The notes below the pieces were generated by a model that made no database searches, had not been told where the DNA came from, and worked only from the letters and a program-made list of their open reading frames with translations. The translations under genes and the position numbers were made by a program. From Alectoria sarmentosa (taxonomy: Eukaryota; Ascomycota; Lecanoromycetes; Lecanorales; Parmeliaceae), in contig WOGZ01000050.1 of assembly GCA_009733775.1 (NCBI GenBank), forward strand, positions 89,223 to 153,222: DNA of 64,000 bases, in the 5' to 3' direction. Numbering within the stretch: the first letter of the stretch is position 1; the number at the start of each line of letters is the position of its first letter. Positions 63,976 through 64,000 of this stretch are shown here, in pieces.

Positions 63976-64000
63976 TGCATGTATGTATGTATGTATGTAT
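61938..64000. other. 2-kb terminal intergenic region, no gene seen
   Basis: No recognisable gene. Several overlapping open frames of up to about 135 codons occur between 62240 and 63770, but none has domain-like content or splice support. A doubled TGCTTACTG word lies near 63865. The window ends in a microsatellite. Confidence 0.45.
63949..64000 (+). repeat. (TATG)n microsatellite
   Basis: About 12 tandem TATG tetranucleotides with one TGCA variant, running to the end of the window and possibly beyond. Confidence 0.95.

Noticed and set aside
1..64000. tRNA genes, rRNA genes, CRISPR arrays, bacterial-type operons
   Set aside because: No B-box-like GGTTCGANNCC in a cloverleaf context, no rRNA-like stretches and no spaced direct-repeat arrays were found. 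The genome is eukaryotic, so CRISPR is not expected.

Overview
The window is nuclear DNA of a filamentous ascomycete (Pezizomycotina). The evidence is short GT-AG introns of about 45-200 nt with CTGAC/CTAAC-type branch points, single-copy eukaryotic housekeeping genes (RRP12, Sec6, uL30m, sphingosine-phosphate lyase, PDH kinase, SAPS, VPS60, Nramp), and lineage-typical genes (WSC, HSPA12-like Hsp70, VIT/VWA, FAD monooxygenase, cis-aconitate-decarboxylase-like). The class cannot be fixed from the sequence. Near-identical 'introner-like' introns, best documented in Dothideomycetes, are present.

Layout. 0-7 kb, accessory: a two-domain WSC secreted protein, a decayed minus-strand gene, and a divergent pair made of a coiled-coil protein and an 11-exon HSPA12-like Hsp70. 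7.6-22.7 kb, conserved core: TBL1/Sif2-like LisH-WD40 protein, TMEM115-like Golgi membrane protein, RRP12, exocyst Sec6, mitochondrial uL30m and sphingosine-1-phosphate lyase, with a decayed stretch at 12 kb and hexanucleotide repeats in the promoter at 10 kb. 22.6-26.8 kb: gene-poor island with tandem and dispersed repeats. 26.8-44 kb, accessory: cis-aconitate-decarboxylase-like enzyme, VIT/VWA protein, a small Cys-rich protein, an unknown 393-aa protein, a gag-like retroelement relic, a frameshifted coiled-coil gene, an intact coiled-coil gene and an FAD monooxygenase. 44.7-62 kb: a small charged protein, PDH kinase, a type II membrane protein, SAPS phosphatase subunit, VPS60, an Nramp metal transporter and a Drf_GBD/FH3 protein. 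62-64 kb: no recognisable gene, ending in a (TATG)n microsatellite.

The genes do not form a pathway or an obvious biosynthetic cluster. The most interesting signal is in the introns. Two unrelated genes, at 36.8 kb and 42.4 kb, carry introns of identical length (136 nt) and roughly 84% identity with no gaps. Three further introns, in the decarboxylase-like and VIT/VWA genes, share the 3' half motif and in one case have a 9-bp inverted repeat near their ends. This is what an introner family that has spread introns locally would look like. All exon boundaries were derived by hand from reading frames, splice signals and family conservation; no search or prediction tool was run.
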